This document shows positions 1 through 9,403 of a DNA stretch of 64,000 bases, piece by piece (positions within the stretch are counted from its first letter, which is position 1; each line of letters starts with the position of its first letter). A program made the translations under genes and the position numbers. The stretch lies in NCBI GenBank assembly GCA_002317355.1, contig DCJC01000056.1, positions 24,857 through 88,856 of the forward strand, written 5' to 3'. The stretch comes from Prevotellaceae bacterium UBA1710 (GTDB taxonomy: Bacteria > Bacteroidota > Bacteroidia > Bacteroidales > Bacteroidaceae). Below the pieces are notes generated by a model. The model was not told where the DNA came from, did not search any database, and worked only from the letters and a program-made list of their open reading frames with translations.

Positions 1-960
1 CGATGGATCTACGACGGTGTATTTCTGCTCGAATTCACGCTTGATTGTCTCACCACCACCATTGGTAACGGTCATGTAGCCAGAGAGTGTGAAGTCGCCT
101 GTCTTGCCTGCTATGAACTCGTATGTGCTATTCTCGAGATTAACCTGCTTACCACCGATGAAAATCTGGGGTTGCTGGGTTGTATCGACTGCCGCCATTA
201 CGATCTTTGCAGAGAATTTATCGCCTCTAACAACTGTCTGGGCATTAGGAATTACGAAAGCAGAGAGCTTGTTCACACGGATATCCTTAACGTCAATGTT
301 GCTTACGAGATTGTGTAGAACCTCTCCTTCTGCATAACGGATGTCACTCTGGAGCTTTGAAAGCATGGTGATGGCAGCAGCTACAGGCATGCCTTCAAAC
401 ATATACTCTTCCCAGTTCTTGTTGAGAGGATTCTTGCGACCTGTTATCTTTGTAGTGAGGTTTCCTGCTATGATTCTGCGCTTGTCTTCGTCTGTAATCA
501 TTGTGAGGATATGCTCACGATAGTTATCAATCGCCTTACGAAGCTTAGCACCCTGTCCAGTTCCAGGAGCGAGCATTACGTGGTTAGCAGCCTCAAGGTC
601 GTCAACTCTGTCAATGTTGTTCACATCGCCATCAGAGCCATCAGCATCCTTTACGATTTCCACCTTGAGTTGCTGGGCATAGTTGTAGAGGGAATCGCTC
701 ATGCGCTTGACAAGGGTAGCCTTGTCAAACCATTCGCGAACCTTCTGTGGGTTGGCTTTGAGTTGAGCCTCGAAGTCGTCGTATATTGTGGTGTTCTGTT
801 TCTCTGTGTTGGCAGTTGATTGCATCAAACTTTCATCCACGATGCTGAAGCCATCAAGGACTTCGCTGGAGATATTCATCGCCAGCATTGCCATGAGGAC
901 CACGTACATCAGGTTGATCATCTTCTGACGTGGAGAAACGGGTTTCTTCTTTATTGCCAC
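1..960 (-). CDS. gldM: GldM, type IX secretion motor subunit (3' end beyond window)
   Basis: GldM spans the inner membrane and reaches through the periplasm, where with GldL it forms the proton-driven motor of T9SS. The gene reads from a GTG codon at 958-960; the protein starts MAIKKKPVSPRQKMINLMY, followed by the N-terminal membrane helix and a long periplasmic part with LEAANHVMLAPGTG and NLTTKITGRKNPLNKNWEEY. About 320 codons are visible, open to base 1, so the C-terminal domains are outside the window. It lies 26 bp after gldL in the porP-gldK-gldL-gldM operon; gldN would be expected next. The GTG start is chosen because it directly precedes the conserved basic N-terminus and no ATG fits. 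Identification is firm from sequence and gene order. Confidence 0.93.
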   Translation of the reverse strand, partial: MAIKKKPVSPRQKMINLMYVVLMAMLAMNISSEVLDGFSIVDESLMQSTANTEKQNTTIYDDFEAQLKANPQKVREWFDKATLVKRMSDSLYNYAQQLKVEIVKDADGSDGDVNNIDRVDDLEAANHVMLAPGTGQGAKLRKAIDNYREHILTMITDEDKRRIIAGNLTTKITGRKNPLNKNWEEYMFEGMPVAAAITMLSKLQSDIRYAEGEVLHNLVSNIDVKDIRVNKLSAFVIPNAQTVVRGDKFSAKIVMAAVDTTQQPQIFIGGKQVNLENSTYEFIAGKTGDFTLSGYMTVTNGGGETIKREFEQKYTVVDPS

Positions 961-986
961 AGGCTATAATTGTATTTGACTATTTG

Positions 987-1880
987 TTACTGCTTAGGAA
1001 TGTTTACGGTCATTGCATTGATCATTCGTGCATAGACGGCATTGAGTTCCTTGATCTCTTCTGCCATCTTGCGTGTCTCTGCATTGATTTCATCTTGAGT
1101 CGTAATCTGCTGAGAAGCAGACTTGAGCTGCATCTCGTAAACTCGTGCAATACCAGTGAGTGTACGGTTGAGGTTCTCCATCTCCTGAGAGTCGATAGAG
1201 AGTCGCTCGCTGACAGCACCAATCTTGAGGAGAAGCTCGTTGAGCTCGTTGAGGCGGTCAACGTATGTAGATGTAGCCTGCTCCATTGCCTGTGCTGTTT
1301 CTGGAGTAACAGCAGGTGCAGGTGTTCCGATCTGTGGAGTTGTAGTCTTTTCTTCAGAAGAACTTGCTGCAAATGTGATTGCCTCTGAAGTTGACTGAGG
1401 AGCTTGAGCTGCCTGACTGCTACCGCCAATGGTTCCACCACCAATAATGATAGTCCCGCCAGCAACAGGAGAAACAGGTGTGCTACTGATGTTGCCTGAT
1501 TGGATATTTACGGCAGCGGTTGTCTTGCTTTCGAGTACGCTTTCAGGAACAACGGCAGAAGTAACGGCAGGAACGTTTCCTGTAGCAGCCTGAGCTGCGA
1601 GTTCTGCAGCTAACTGGCTGTCGGTTGCGAGGTCACGACCTTCTTGTGTCTTGTCGAATGGACGGTCGAAGGCAGAGATAAAGAACACGAATACCTCAGT
1701 ACCCATACCGATGAATAGCATGAAGTTGGCTCCTGGGAGGTGGGTGAGCTTGAACAATGTGCCGAGGATTACGATAGCTGCACCCCATGAATATGCGTAA
1801 TTCATGAATGTCTGTCCAGCTACGCTATCCATCCATTTCTGAAGTCGATATACTATATTGAATTTACTGTATTTTGCCAT
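987..1880 (-). CDS. gldL: GldL, type IX secretion motor protein
   Basis: GldL is the inner-membrane proton-conducting partner of GldM in the T9SS motor. The 297-residue product has two hydrophobic helices (about residues 25-45 and 50-70, around SWGAAIVILGTLFKLTHLPG), as expected for GldL. A Thr/Ala/Gly/Pro-rich low-complexity stretch follows (about 90-200), then a C-terminal helical region with MEQATSTYVDRLNELNELL. The linker seems longer than in the GldL proteins I know, which are mostly shorter overall. It starts 11 bp after the gldK stop and is probably co-transcribed with it. Confidence 0.93.
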   Translation of the reverse strand: MAKYSKFNIVYRLQKWMDSVAGQTFMNYAYSWGAAIVILGTLFKLTHLPGANFMLFIGMGTEVFVFFISAFDRPFDKTQEGRDLATDSQLAAELAAQAATGNVPAVTSAVVPESVLESKTTAAVNIQSGNISSTPVSPVAGGTIIIGGGTIGGSSQAAQAPQSTSEAITFAASSSEEKTTTPQIGTPAPAVTPETAQAMEQATSTYVDRLNELNELLLKIGAVSERLSIDSQEMENLNRTLTGIARVYEMQLKSASQQITTQDEINAETRKMAEEIKELNAVYARMINAMTVNIPKQ

Positions 1881-1891
1881 AATAGTCGTTT

Positions 1892-3349
1892 TTATCTTTT
1901 CTTCTTTCCCTTGCCATTTTGGCTAGAAGGACTTGCCAATGAACGTACGCAACGGAATCCAATGTATGCCCTTGGCTGATTCTGATACTCCCATGAGCGC
2001 CATGCAGAGCGTATGAAGCTCTCAGGGTCTTTCCATGATCCACCTCTTACGCTCTTCTTCTTGAGTCGGTAAGGGTCTTCTGTAGCAGCGTTGTACTCAA
2101 GTTTAGGGTTGAGGTCGTTCATTGCCTCTACACCTGCCTCTGTGTAGATTGTGGAAGTCCATTCTGCTACATTGCCAGCCATGTCATAGAGTCCGTGGCT
2201 GTTTGGAGAGTATATGCCTGTCTTGGATGTGATGAGGTTTCCATCCTTGGTGTAGTTACCTCTGTCAGGCTTGAAGTTGGCATAGAAGCATCCATCGCCA
2301 TTCTTCACATCTTGATTCTCCCAGGGGAATTCGGTTCCATCCTTACCGCGAGCTGCATATTCCCATTCTGCTTCAGAAGGAAGACGGTAGCGCTGAACGT
2401 ATTTTGCCTGACCTGATAGTCCTTTCAGAAGGAAGTCGGTACGCCAAGCGCAGAACGCATTTGCCTGCTCCCATGTAACTCCAACTACTGGATAGTCATT
2501 GTAAACAGGGTTGCTGAAGTAGTTGCGGAGGTACATCTCATTGTCGGAATTTGGGAAATCGTTAACCCAGCATGTTGTGTCAGGATAGATGTTGACGATG
2601 TAGGTGTGTAGGAAGTCCCAAGGTCCAGAGAGAGGTCGGTTGATGGTTTCTCTTATGATCTTTCCTTCATCATTGATGTATGCTGTATCCTTAGTGATCA
2701 TTACAACCTCATCAGGATTCACAATGACGTCGGTGTTGAGATTCCTTTCTTCTGCCCTCATGCGGTTACGACGGAGAGCGGCTGTTGTGTAGTCGTAAAT
2801 CTCATAGCGGTATGTGAGCTGTGATGCGTCTATGAGTTTCTCTCCTGTAACTGGATTTGTGTTGTACAGACTTTCGTATGCACGCATCTGGTCCTCGTTA
2901 GGCTTACGTGGGAGAGGCTTCTTCCAGTTGATGACAGGTGTTATAGGGTCGCCGTTCTTGTCTTCTGTGATAAGATATGATTCGTCACCTCCGTAAGCAG
3001 GATCTGCCAGACGAGTACGAAGTATGCTGTCACGCACCCACATTACGAACTGACGGTATTTTGAATTGGATACCTCTGTCTCATCCATCCAAAAGCCGTC
3101 AACGCTTATGTCTTTGACTGGAGCAACATTTCCCCAAAGGGAATCACCATTCGCAATTCCCATTTTCAAAGAACCGCGATTTACCATTGTCATTCCGTAT
3201 GGAGTAGGCTCGGTAAATCCTCGTCCGCTGCCTACGCCAGTTACCTCACCACCGTATGCAGAGGATGTCATCTTGCCTCCAAAGCAAGAAGAGAGTAGAA
3301 ATGCCGCATTTGTAATCGCAAGTGCAAATATAATATTCTTAATCTTCAT
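1892..3349 (-). CDS. gldK: GldK, T9SS outer-membrane ring lipoprotein
   Basis: GldK (PorK) is a lipoprotein that forms, with GldN, the periplasmic ring of T9SS under the outer membrane. The 485-residue product has a lipoprotein signal peptide with lipobox LLSSC and Cys22 as the acylation site. The rest is a formylglycine-generating-enzyme/sulfatase-modifying-factor-like fold, with MVNRGSLKMG and FWMDETEVSNSKYR near the N-terminus and YRLPSEAEWEYAARG, NVAEWTST, VRGGSWKD and IGFRCVRS in the C-terminal half. This fold is structural in GldK; no oxidase activity is implied. It sits between porP and gldL with gaps of about 10 bp. A basic tail (GKGKKKR) ends the protein. Confidence 0.94.
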   Translation of the reverse strand: MKIKNIIFALAITNAAFLLSSCFGGKMTSSAYGGEVTGVGSGRGFTEPTPYGMTMVNRGSLKMGIANGDSLWGNVAPVKDISVDGFWMDETEVSNSKYRQFVMWVRDSILRTRLADPAYGGDESYLITEDKNGDPITPVINWKKPLPRKPNEDQMRAYESLYNTNPVTGEKLIDASQLTYRYEIYDYTTAALRRNRMRAEERNLNTDVIVNPDEVVMITKDTAYINDEGKIIRETINRPLSGPWDFLHTYIVNIYPDTTCWVNDFPNSDNEMYLRNYFSNPVYNDYPVVGVTWEQANAFCAWRTDFLLKGLSGQAKYVQRYRLPSEAEWEYAARGKDGTEFPWENQDVKNGDGCFYANFKPDRGNYTKDGNLITSKTGIYSPNSHGLYDMAGNVAEWTSTIYTEAGVEAMNDLNPKLEYNAATEDPYRLKKKSVRGGSWKDPESFIRSAWRSWEYQNQPRAYIGFRCVRSLASPSSQNGKGKKKR

Positions 3350-3357
3350 ATCAATTG

Positions 3358-4320
3358 TTATAGATGTCGTACACTTTGATGCCTGTTCTTTCCCTTAGGC
3401 ATGAAGTTGATATCTGTTTGGTAACCTATATGTAGTTCGTGTGAACTATTCTCTATGTTTATTCCATTTGTGAATAACTCATAGGTGTAGCCTATCATTA
3501 TTCCGTGGAAATTGCCTGCGAGATATACCGTTGCCGAGCTTGTAGGATTTAATCCTGTACCTGCTGTATATCCAAGGCCTGCACTCATTGTTCTTCCTTC
3601 GTATGTATAAAGGAGTCGTGCTGTGAGATCTCCTCTGTATGCTGTAAGGTCGGTTTTTATGAGAGTTGAAGTTGCTATGGTTAGCAGTGGGTTGTTCAAC
3701 TTGAAGTTGTATCCGCCTGTAGCGTACAGAATCGGATTTGCGTTTATCTCATTTGTTTCGCCTAATGTGATTGTAGGTGAAGTGATGTGCTGTGCAGAGA
3801 CTCCTACGTACCATTCGTCTTGAAGGTATTGTAAACCAAAGGCGAAGTCGATAGAGTTGCCTTTCAACTCGCTCTTGCTGAGTGCCTGGTCGTTGGTGTC
3901 TTCTACATCCAGTTTTGAACCGTTGTAGGATTCGCTTAGAAGACCTAACTGAACTCCGATAGATAATCTTCCTTCTGCAAATTTCCTTTGGTAGCTGTAT
4001 TGGGCTGATATCTGCTGATGGGAGAGCAAACCTAACTTATCGTTCATGAAATAGACTCCTACGCCGTTTCTTGTGTTTAATGCGTTGAATGGCATGTCGG
4101 CAGAAACGTATGCTGTTTGAGGGCTGTTTTTGTATCCAACCATACTCATCGCGTAGGCAGCGTTTATATTCAGTTTGTCAAACTTTCCTGCTGCTGCAGG
4201 ATTGAATGATGTCTGCATATCGAAATAGTGAGAAAAATGCGCGTCATATTGGGCTCTGCCTTTTAAAGGAACCAGCGCCATGGCTATGAGGATTATTTTC
4301 ACTATTCTGTTTGATTTCAC
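3358..4320 (-). CDS. porP: PorP/SprF family type IX secretion membrane protein
   Basis: PorP/SprF proteins are outer-membrane beta-barrels associated with T9SS. The 320-residue product has a signal peptide ending near KGRAQ, then the family hallmark YDAHFSHYFDMQTSFNPAAAG, and alternating beta-strands with aromatic ends to the C-terminus. The order porP-gldK-gldL-gldM is the usual Bacteroidota arrangement, so this is probably the T9SS-linked paralogue rather than one of the stray SprF copies. It is the first gene of the operon, but I found no clear TAnnTTTG box in the short gap before it. A terminator for the upstream ompA-like gene lies at 4364-4401. Confidence 0.9.
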   Translation of the reverse strand: MKSNRIVKIILIAMALVPLKGRAQYDAHFSHYFDMQTSFNPAAAGKFDKLNINAAYAMSMVGYKNSPQTAYVSADMPFNALNTRNGVGVYFMNDKLGLLSHQQISAQYSYQRKFAEGRLSIGVQLGLLSESYNGSKLDVEDTNDQALSKSELKGNSIDFAFGLQYLQDEWYVGVSAQHITSPTITLGETNEINANPILYATGGYNFKLNNPLLTIATSTLIKTDLTAYRGDLTARLLYTYEGRTMSAGLGYTAGTGLNPTSSATVYLAGNFHGIMIGYTYELFTNGINIENSSHELHIGYQTDINFMPKGKNRHQSVRHL

Positions 4321-4363
4321 TTTTATATAACGAATAATATCCTTGTTTATTACAAATGTGCAA

Positions 4364-4401
4364 GAAAAAAAGCTCCACCCTTTTCGGATGGAGCTTTTTC
4401 T
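4364..4401 (-). terminator. Rho-independent terminator of the OmpA-family gene
   Basis: Inverted repeat AGCTCCA (4371-4377) and TGGAGCT (4389-4395), bordered by A-runs and T-runs on both sides. It starts about 20 bp after the OmpA-family stop codon and separates that gene from the T9SS operon. Confidence 0.85.
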
Positions 4402-4419
4402 TATTTTGTTGAGTTTTAA

Positions 4420-5583
4420 TTACTTCTCGAAGAACATCATTGCTACACGGTTGTTCTCGTAAGTCTCATACATATCCTTTGTTGTACCGCAACCCTCAGC
4501 TGTGATACGGCTCTCGTCGATACCGTACTTCTTAACGAGGAGATCCTTAACAGCATTAGCACGACGAACAGAGAGGTTCTGGTTCTTCTTTGCGTTGCCT
4601 TCTGGTGAAGCGTAACCCTTGATGTTGAGCTTGAGCTCTGGGTGGTTCTTCAAAACCTGAGCTGCAACTGCAACGTTTTCAGCCTGCTGCTTTGTGATGA
4701 GAGACTTGTTTACGTTGTAGAATACGTTTGGAATAACAGGAGCCTCGAATGGACACTCAGGAGCTGGCTTGTTCTCACAGTCACGGAGAGCCTTCTGGAG
4801 ACGAGCGATCTCTGCCTGAAGCTGAGCAATCTTAGCCTGATCTGCAGCATTCTTGTCGCGGAGGCTATTGATTGTGTTGTTGAGAGCATCAATCTCGCGC
4901 TGGTCACACTCTGTGATGTTCATGAAATGACGTGTGCCATTGCTTGTCTTGAAATAGTAGTTAACACCTGCTGCCAACTGAAGGTTAGAGATGTTTGAGT
5001 TATACTGAATCTTCTGTACTCTCTTTGCGCCACCAATTTCGTAAGTGATAGATGGCTCAATATAAACCTGCCACTGCTTCTCTGCACCAAGATTGAATGC
5101 GAAGTCAAGACCGAGCTTAGAGTTGAAAGTGTTAATCTGCCAGTTAGTGCCTTGAGTCTTGTCTGTTCCTGAGTTCTTGCCGAAGCCGATACCTGCAAGA
5201 CCGATGATTTCAAATGAACGTGGTGAACCTGTGTAACCACCGAAAGCATTCATGAAATTAACTGTACCAAGAAGGTTGAACTGGAAAGCACGAGGGAAAC
5301 TGCCATCTATGTAGCTTGCACCGTGTACTTTGTTGTCGAAAAGGAAAGTACCTTCTGCTGCAATACCGACACTTGGAGTGAACCACTTACCAAGACGGAG
5401 ACTGAACTCTGGGTTCAGGTTCTTCAATACTGCCTGATCTGTAGTCTTAGATGCAACACCAAGGTTTGCGCCTAAGTACCAGTTGTCCCAGAACTTGTTG
5501 TTTCCGATGCCAGTCTGTGGTTCCTGTGCTGATGCAGACATTGCTGATGCTGCAACAGCAAGCATTAAGAAAAACTTTTTCAT
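4420..5583 (-). CDS. OmpA-family outer-membrane protein with peptidoglycan-binding domain
   Basis: Likely an abundant outer-membrane protein that tethers the outer membrane to peptidoglycan. The 387-residue product has a signal peptide (MKKFFLMLAVAASAMSASAQ), an N-terminal eight-stranded-type barrel (about 25-215), a coiled-coil linker (about 225-270, ALNNTINSLRDKNAADQAKI), and a C-terminal OmpA domain with GYASPEGNAKKNQNLSVRRA, which carries the residues that usually contact diaminopimelate. It is a single transcription unit with its own promoter (5659-5689) and terminator (4364-4401). The long 5' leader and strong signals suggest high expression, which is an inference. Confidence 0.9.
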   Translation of the reverse strand: MKKFFLMLAVAASAMSASAQEPQTGIGNNKFWDNWYLGANLGVASKTTDQAVLKNLNPEFSLRLGKWFTPSVGIAAEGTFLFDNKVHGASYIDGSFPRAFQFNLLGTVNFMNAFGGYTGSPRSFEIIGLAGIGFGKNSGTDKTQGTNWQINTFNSKLGLDFAFNLGAEKQWQVYIEPSITYEIGGAKRVQKIQYNSNISNLQLAAGVNYYFKTSNGTRHFMNITECDQREIDALNNTINSLRDKNAADQAKIAQLQAEIARLQKALRDCENKPAPECPFEAPVIPNVFYNVNKSLITKQQAENVAVAAQVLKNHPELKLNIKGYASPEGNAKKNQNLSVRRANAVKDLLVKKYGIDESRITAEGCGTTKDMYETYENNRVAMMFFEK

Positions 5584-5658
5584 TTTGTTTATGATTTTAA
5601 TTGTTTATATCATGCAATTACCCCTAGATTATTATTTGTTTATCTAGATATTTGTTTG

Positions 5659-5689
5659 CAAAAGTAATATATTTTTGCTAAACAACAAA
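5659..5689 (-). promoter_or_regulatory. Bacteroidota-type promoter of the OmpA-family gene
   Basis: Read on the minus strand: -33 TTTG (5686-5689), 19-bp spacer, -7 box TACTTTTG (5659-5666), matching TAnnTTTG. It is about 75 bp upstream of the start codon. Confidence 0.75.
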
Positions 5690-5771
5690 ATATTCTTGCG
5701 TTTTTTCGTCAGAAAAATTGAAAAAAAGTGATTTTTATCATATTTTAATTGAAAAATGCCGTTTTTTTATG

Positions 5772-7790
5772 TTAAAATTTGTATTTTACGCTAAAATCTA
5801 TGTCTGTTTGATGCGAAGAGTCAATCATTCGAAGTCCCGAAGAAATGCTTTTTCGGTTAAAGTATTTCGTGAAACCAAACTTGAAATTTGCTATAACATT
5901 GGAAGTTAGCGTTCCTTTTACGATAGAAGAAAATCTTATGCCCTCATCATAAAATGAGGACGCCGAAAAGATTCCTGGAATATTTCTCTCGTTAATATAG
6001 ATACTTGAACTACTGTCATCCGTATTAAAATAAGATGCAAAAATGTATATAGATGTTTTTTTGTGCGGCTGAAAACTTATATTTTCAGAGATAGAATAAC
6101 CGATTGAAGTGTTATCATTAAAATTTAAGCTTGCTAGATCTACTGTTGTTGTGAAAGTGAATTTTTCAGACTGTTTTATTGCTGAAATATGTAGTTTGTT
6201 GTTGTAGCGATTTATAATAGCTGTTTTTTCTGAATTGTTACGTTGTCTTATTCTGAAATTGTATTTAGCTAAGAAAGACCATTCCTTTAATTCATATTTC
6301 AAGGATATACTGTTATCGAATGAATATGATGATGCGTTTGTGTAATATTTTATCCAAGGGAAATAGCAAATATCTGAATATGCGTCAAGAGACAATCTTT
6401 TGGTAATTGTCCACTTTATGCCTGTAAGGAATCCACTTTCGTTTTGTGTGTATCCGCCGTCACTAAATGATTTCGCATTTATAGCGTAATATTTGTAAGA
6501 ATAAAATCTTTGCACTACATGTAATGATATGGATCTGTTGACTCGTCCTCCTGCATAATTAATTGTTGCAATAGAACCGCAAGAGCCAGTTGCGGTTTCT
6601 CCAGAAAATGAATATTTTCCGGAATTATATCCGTAGTTGATACTTACATTCCAGAAGTCGTATCCTTTTGCATAATATGTTCGATAGGAACTCTGACTAT
6701 TTGATGAATTTGGATTGAGGAGTCTATTAAACCGATTATATACCGCTGAAGTTCCTATGTAAAGCCCATTTCTTTTATAGTTGAGGTGGGCGCCAAGGTT
6801 CAAGGAGGAAGTATTGTTTTTCTTCTCCATTTCGGTTGGGGTTCTGTGGTATCCGCTGTTTATAATAGTTGAGACGCTGCCATCTTTGTTCAATGTCGCG
6901 TCTATGTTACGATATGACCAAAAGGTTGTAATTGTCCATTTGGAATCAGATTTCGCTTTTCCAATTTCAAAAGTACTTGCCAAACCTTGAAAATGATTTG
7001 CATCTGACCTTGTTGCATGGCCAGATATGGCAGCATCATACGAATTCATAGACGATAGCATCATTCGTTTTCCATATCCAAAACAGTTATTTTGGATGAG
7101 ACCAAGTCCAAACTTTATATTGTATTGTCCTATGATGATATTCTTGAGTCTTCCGATATTACTCACTTTAACATAAAATGAATAATTATCCATTCCCCAT
7201 TTGTTCTTGTTTGCAAATAATGGTTCGCCTGCATCTTGAGCTCCACAAAAGCCATACTTGATATTATCTGAGAATTTGCCAGATATCTTTATGGTATATT
7301 TGTATTTATAGCCGAGATAACCATTCTTATCTCCTTCTCTATTATATAAAGGTATGTTAGCATTAGCTTGTATTTCACCATGACCTTTTTTCATTATAGA
7401 ATCAAGTATTGGTCTTGAATACCATTTGCCTTTCTTTTGTGGTGCAGCAATTAAGAAGTTGCATAGAAAGAGTCTGAGTCGTCTGTCTATTGACTCAATA
7501 AGTGCAAGTTCCTCAATTGTTTTGAATTCGCCATATCTATCTCTATACTTGATTATGTCGTCAATATGGTCGTTGTTCAACCCTGGTATCAGATATAAAT
7601 CCTCTGGATTCAGAGTATTAATGTTTAGAGGCGATGATTCTAATTCGCAAAGATACTCGTAATCATTCTCTATTGAAGTTTCATCAATTTCTTCATTCGC
7701 ATAGATTTCATGAAAATACTCTTCCCATGTTTTTTCTTGTGCCATGGAAAGAATTGGAAAAAGTGCTATTATAATAATGATTGCGCGCAC
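5772..7790 (-). CDS. Helix-hairpin-helix protein with outer-membrane beta-barrel
   Basis: The function is not known to me. The 672-residue product has a signal peptide (MRAIIIIIALFPILSMAQ). Next come two ComEA-like helix-hairpin-helix units (about 45-115, with LNINTLNPEDLYLIPGLNND and IIKYRDRYGEFKTIEELALI). The rest is a long run of amphipathic strands rich in Tyr, Asn and Ser, ending KFSVKYKF-like with a terminal Phe (DFSVKYKF), typical of outer-membrane barrels. Helix-hairpin-helix motifs usually bind DNA, so the combination with a barrel hints at DNA binding at the surface or in the periplasm, possibly in DNA uptake; that is speculative. It follows cmk by 44 bp and is probably the last gene of that operon. 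Confidence 0.72.
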   Translation of the reverse strand: MRAIIIIIALFPILSMAQEKTWEEYFHEIYANEEIDETSIENDYEYLCELESSPLNINTLNPEDLYLIPGLNNDHIDDIIKYRDRYGEFKTIEELALIESIDRRLRLFLCNFLIAAPQKKGKWYSRPILDSIMKKGHGEIQANANIPLYNREGDKNGYLGYKYKYTIKISGKFSDNIKYGFCGAQDAGEPLFANKNKWGMDNYSFYVKVSNIGRLKNIIIGQYNIKFGLGLIQNNCFGYGKRMMLSSMNSYDAAISGHATRSDANHFQGLASTFEIGKAKSDSKWTITTFWSYRNIDATLNKDGSVSTIINSGYHRTPTEMEKKNNTSSLNLGAHLNYKRNGLYIGTSAVYNRFNRLLNPNSSNSQSSYRTYYAKGYDFWNVSINYGYNSGKYSFSGETATGSCGSIATINYAGGRVNRSISLHVVQRFYSYKYYAINAKSFSDGGYTQNESGFLTGIKWTITKRLSLDAYSDICYFPWIKYYTNASSYSFDNSISLKYELKEWSFLAKYNFRIRQRNNSEKTAIINRYNNKLHISAIKQSEKFTFTTTVDLASLNFNDNTSIGYSISENISFQPHKKTSIYIFASYFNTDDSSSSIYINERNIPGIFSASSFYDEGIRFSSIVKGTLTSNVIANFKFGFTKYFNRKSISSGLRMIDSSHQTDIDFSVKYKF

Positions 7791-7822
7791 GCGTATGAAA
7801 TAATGATGTAAGATTAATGTTG

Positions 7823-7850
7823 GAAGGCTTTACGTTATTGTAAAGCCTTC
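7823..7850 (-). terminator. Hairpin overlapping the cmk stop codon
   Basis: An 11-bp perfect stem, GAAGGCTTTAC/GTAAAGCCTTC, arms 7823-7833 and 7840-7850, that uses the last codons of cmk. There is no clear U-run on the minus strand, so it may act as an mRNA-stabilising or attenuating hairpin between cmk and the downstream gene rather than as a full terminator. Confidence 0.5.
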
Positions 7851-8524
7851 TCTACTTGCTGCATGAGCCATTCGTTTTGCTCTGGAATAGTCATATTGCT
7901 ATTATCTAACAAAATGGCATCTTCTGCCTGACGTAATGGAGATACCTCTCTATGGGAATCGAGATAATCGCGTTCCTCTACATTTTTAAGGATCTCTTCA
8001 AAATCTGCAGGCATACCCTTCTGCTGAAGTTCGTCAAATCGTCTTTGTGCGCGAACTTGTGCACTTGCTGTAACGAATATCTTAAGTTCTGCATCAGGGA
8101 AAACGGTTGTGCCGATATCTCTTCCGTCCATTACAATCCCCTTTTCAGCGCCCATTCTTCTCTGTTGATCAACCATTGCTTCTCTTACGAATGGAATAGC
8201 TGCAATCTTTGAAACATGATTGCTGACTTCAATTGAGCGGATTATTGTTTCAACAACCTCATCGTTAAGGCAAGCGTCTGGTTTGCCAGTCTCTTTGTTG
8301 AGGCAGAATGAAACCTTTATGTCAGACATCTTTTTCTCTAACTCGTCAACCATCACCTCGCCATCTGAAGTGAATAGATTGTTACGCATCGCATATAAGG
8401 TTACTGTTCGATACATTGCGCCTGTATCTACATAGATATAACCTAATCTGCGAGCGAGTTCCTTGGCCATTGTGCTCTTTCCGCAAGAAGAGTGACCATC
8501 TATTGCTATCGTAATTTTTTTCAT
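7835..8524 (-). CDS. cmk: (d)CMP kinase
   Basis: Phosphorylates CMP and dCMP to the diphosphates with ATP in pyrimidine salvage and RNA turnover. The 229-residue product has the P-loop [17 protein letters not shown] (about 7-23), [13 protein letters not shown] for the acceptor site, and [20 protein letters not shown], all typical of cytidylate kinases. Length is normal. Start ATG at 8522-8524, 9 bp after the ispH stop. The cmk-ispH pair is common in Bacteroidales. A second, kinase-like paralogue lies at 32923. Confidence 0.95.
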   Translation of the reverse strand: MKKITIAIDGHSSCGKSTMAKELARRLGYIYVDTGAMYRTVTLYAMRNNLFTSDGEVMVDELEKKMSDIKVSFCLNKETGKPDACLNDEVVETIIRSIEVSNHVSKIAAIPFVREAMVDQQRRMGAEKGIVMDGRDIGTTVFPDAELKIFVTASAQVRAQRRFDELQQKGMPADFEEILKNVEERDYLDSHREVSPLRQAEDAILLDNSNMTIPEQNEWLMQQVEKALQ

Positions 8525-8533
8525 TATTCTTTT

Positions 8534-9391
8534 TTATTTGAAGTTGTTGCGTATTCTATCTGCTACCTGCTCCATAAGCCACTTTGGTGTTGAAGTTGCT
8601 CCGCAGATACCTATACTATTTACGTTTGAAATCCATTCTGGATTTATCTCTTCAGGACCTTCTACAAGGTATGTGTGAGGATTCTGCTCTTTACAAGCGT
8701 TGAATAAGACCTTGCCATTACTGCTCTTTCTTCCTGAAACAAAAAGAATCAAGTCATGCTTTGTTGCAAAGGTGCAGATGTTTGGCATTCTGTTAGCAAC
8801 TTGTCTGCAGATTGTATCAAACCATTGGAAGTTTGCACCTTCTGATATGTGAGCCTGAATATAATCGATGATAGAATGGAATTCATCAAGCGACTTTGTT
8901 GTTTGAGAATAGAGGTAGATGTCGTGTGAGAAATCCAATCTTGTAACCTCATCAGCATGCTCTATTACGATTGCACGTTGCTTTGTCTGTCCAACAAGTC
9001 CAAGAACTTCCGCATGTCCGTTCTTTCCGAAGATTACAATCTGAGCATCAGGATTTGTTGTGAACTGCTTCTTTATCCTTTTCTGCAGCTGAAGAACGAC
9101 AGGACATGTTGCATCAATAATCTCGATGTTGTTTTGTTCTGCAATCTTATAGGTCTCAGGTGGCTCACCATGTGCTCTAAGCAATACCTTTGCATTATGA
9201 AGCTGCGCAAACTGCTCGTGGTCAATAGTGATAAGTCCCATTTCACGAAGCCTATCACACTCCATTCCGTTATGCACGATATCTCCGAGGCAATAAAGAG
9301 TAGAACCTTTTGCAAGTTCTTCCTCTGCCTTATTGATAGCTGTTGTAACACCAAAGCAGAAACCTGATGAAGAATCTATTTCTATTAACAT
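8534..9391 (-). CDS. ispH: 4-hydroxy-3-methylbut-2-enyl diphosphate reductase
   Basis: Last enzyme of the MEP isoprenoid pathway. It reduces HMBPP to IPP and DMAPP with an iron-sulfur cluster. The 285-residue product carries the three cluster cysteines in their family contexts: GFCFGV near the N-terminus, DATCPVV around residue 100 and ICRQVANRM around 195. It also has the substrate motifs LGDIVHNG and RAHGEPP, and GICGATSTPKWL at the C-terminus. It lies 12 bp from meaB and 9 bp from cmk. Its products feed undecaprenyl phosphate and menaquinone synthesis. Confidence 0.95.
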   Translation of the reverse strand: MLIEIDSSSGFCFGVTTAINKAEEELAKGSTLYCLGDIVHNGMECDRLREMGLITIDHEQFAQLHNAKVLLRAHGEPPETYKIAEQNNIEIIDATCPVVLQLQKRIKKQFTTNPDAQIVIFGKNGHAEVLGLVGQTKQRAIVIEHADEVTRLDFSHDIYLYSQTTKSLDEFHSIIDYIQAHISEGANFQWFDTICRQVANRMPNICTFATKHDLILFVSGRKSSNGKVLFNACKEQNPHTYLVEGPEEINPEWISNVNSIGICGATSTPKWLMEQVADRIRNNFK

Positions 9392-9403
9392 ATCTTCTTA
9401 CTC

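Noticed and set aside
5718..5909. Plus-strand ORF at the 3' end of the helix-hairpin-helix gene
   Set aside because: It is largely antisense to the clearly coding minus-strand gene and contains low-complexity AT-rich sequence.
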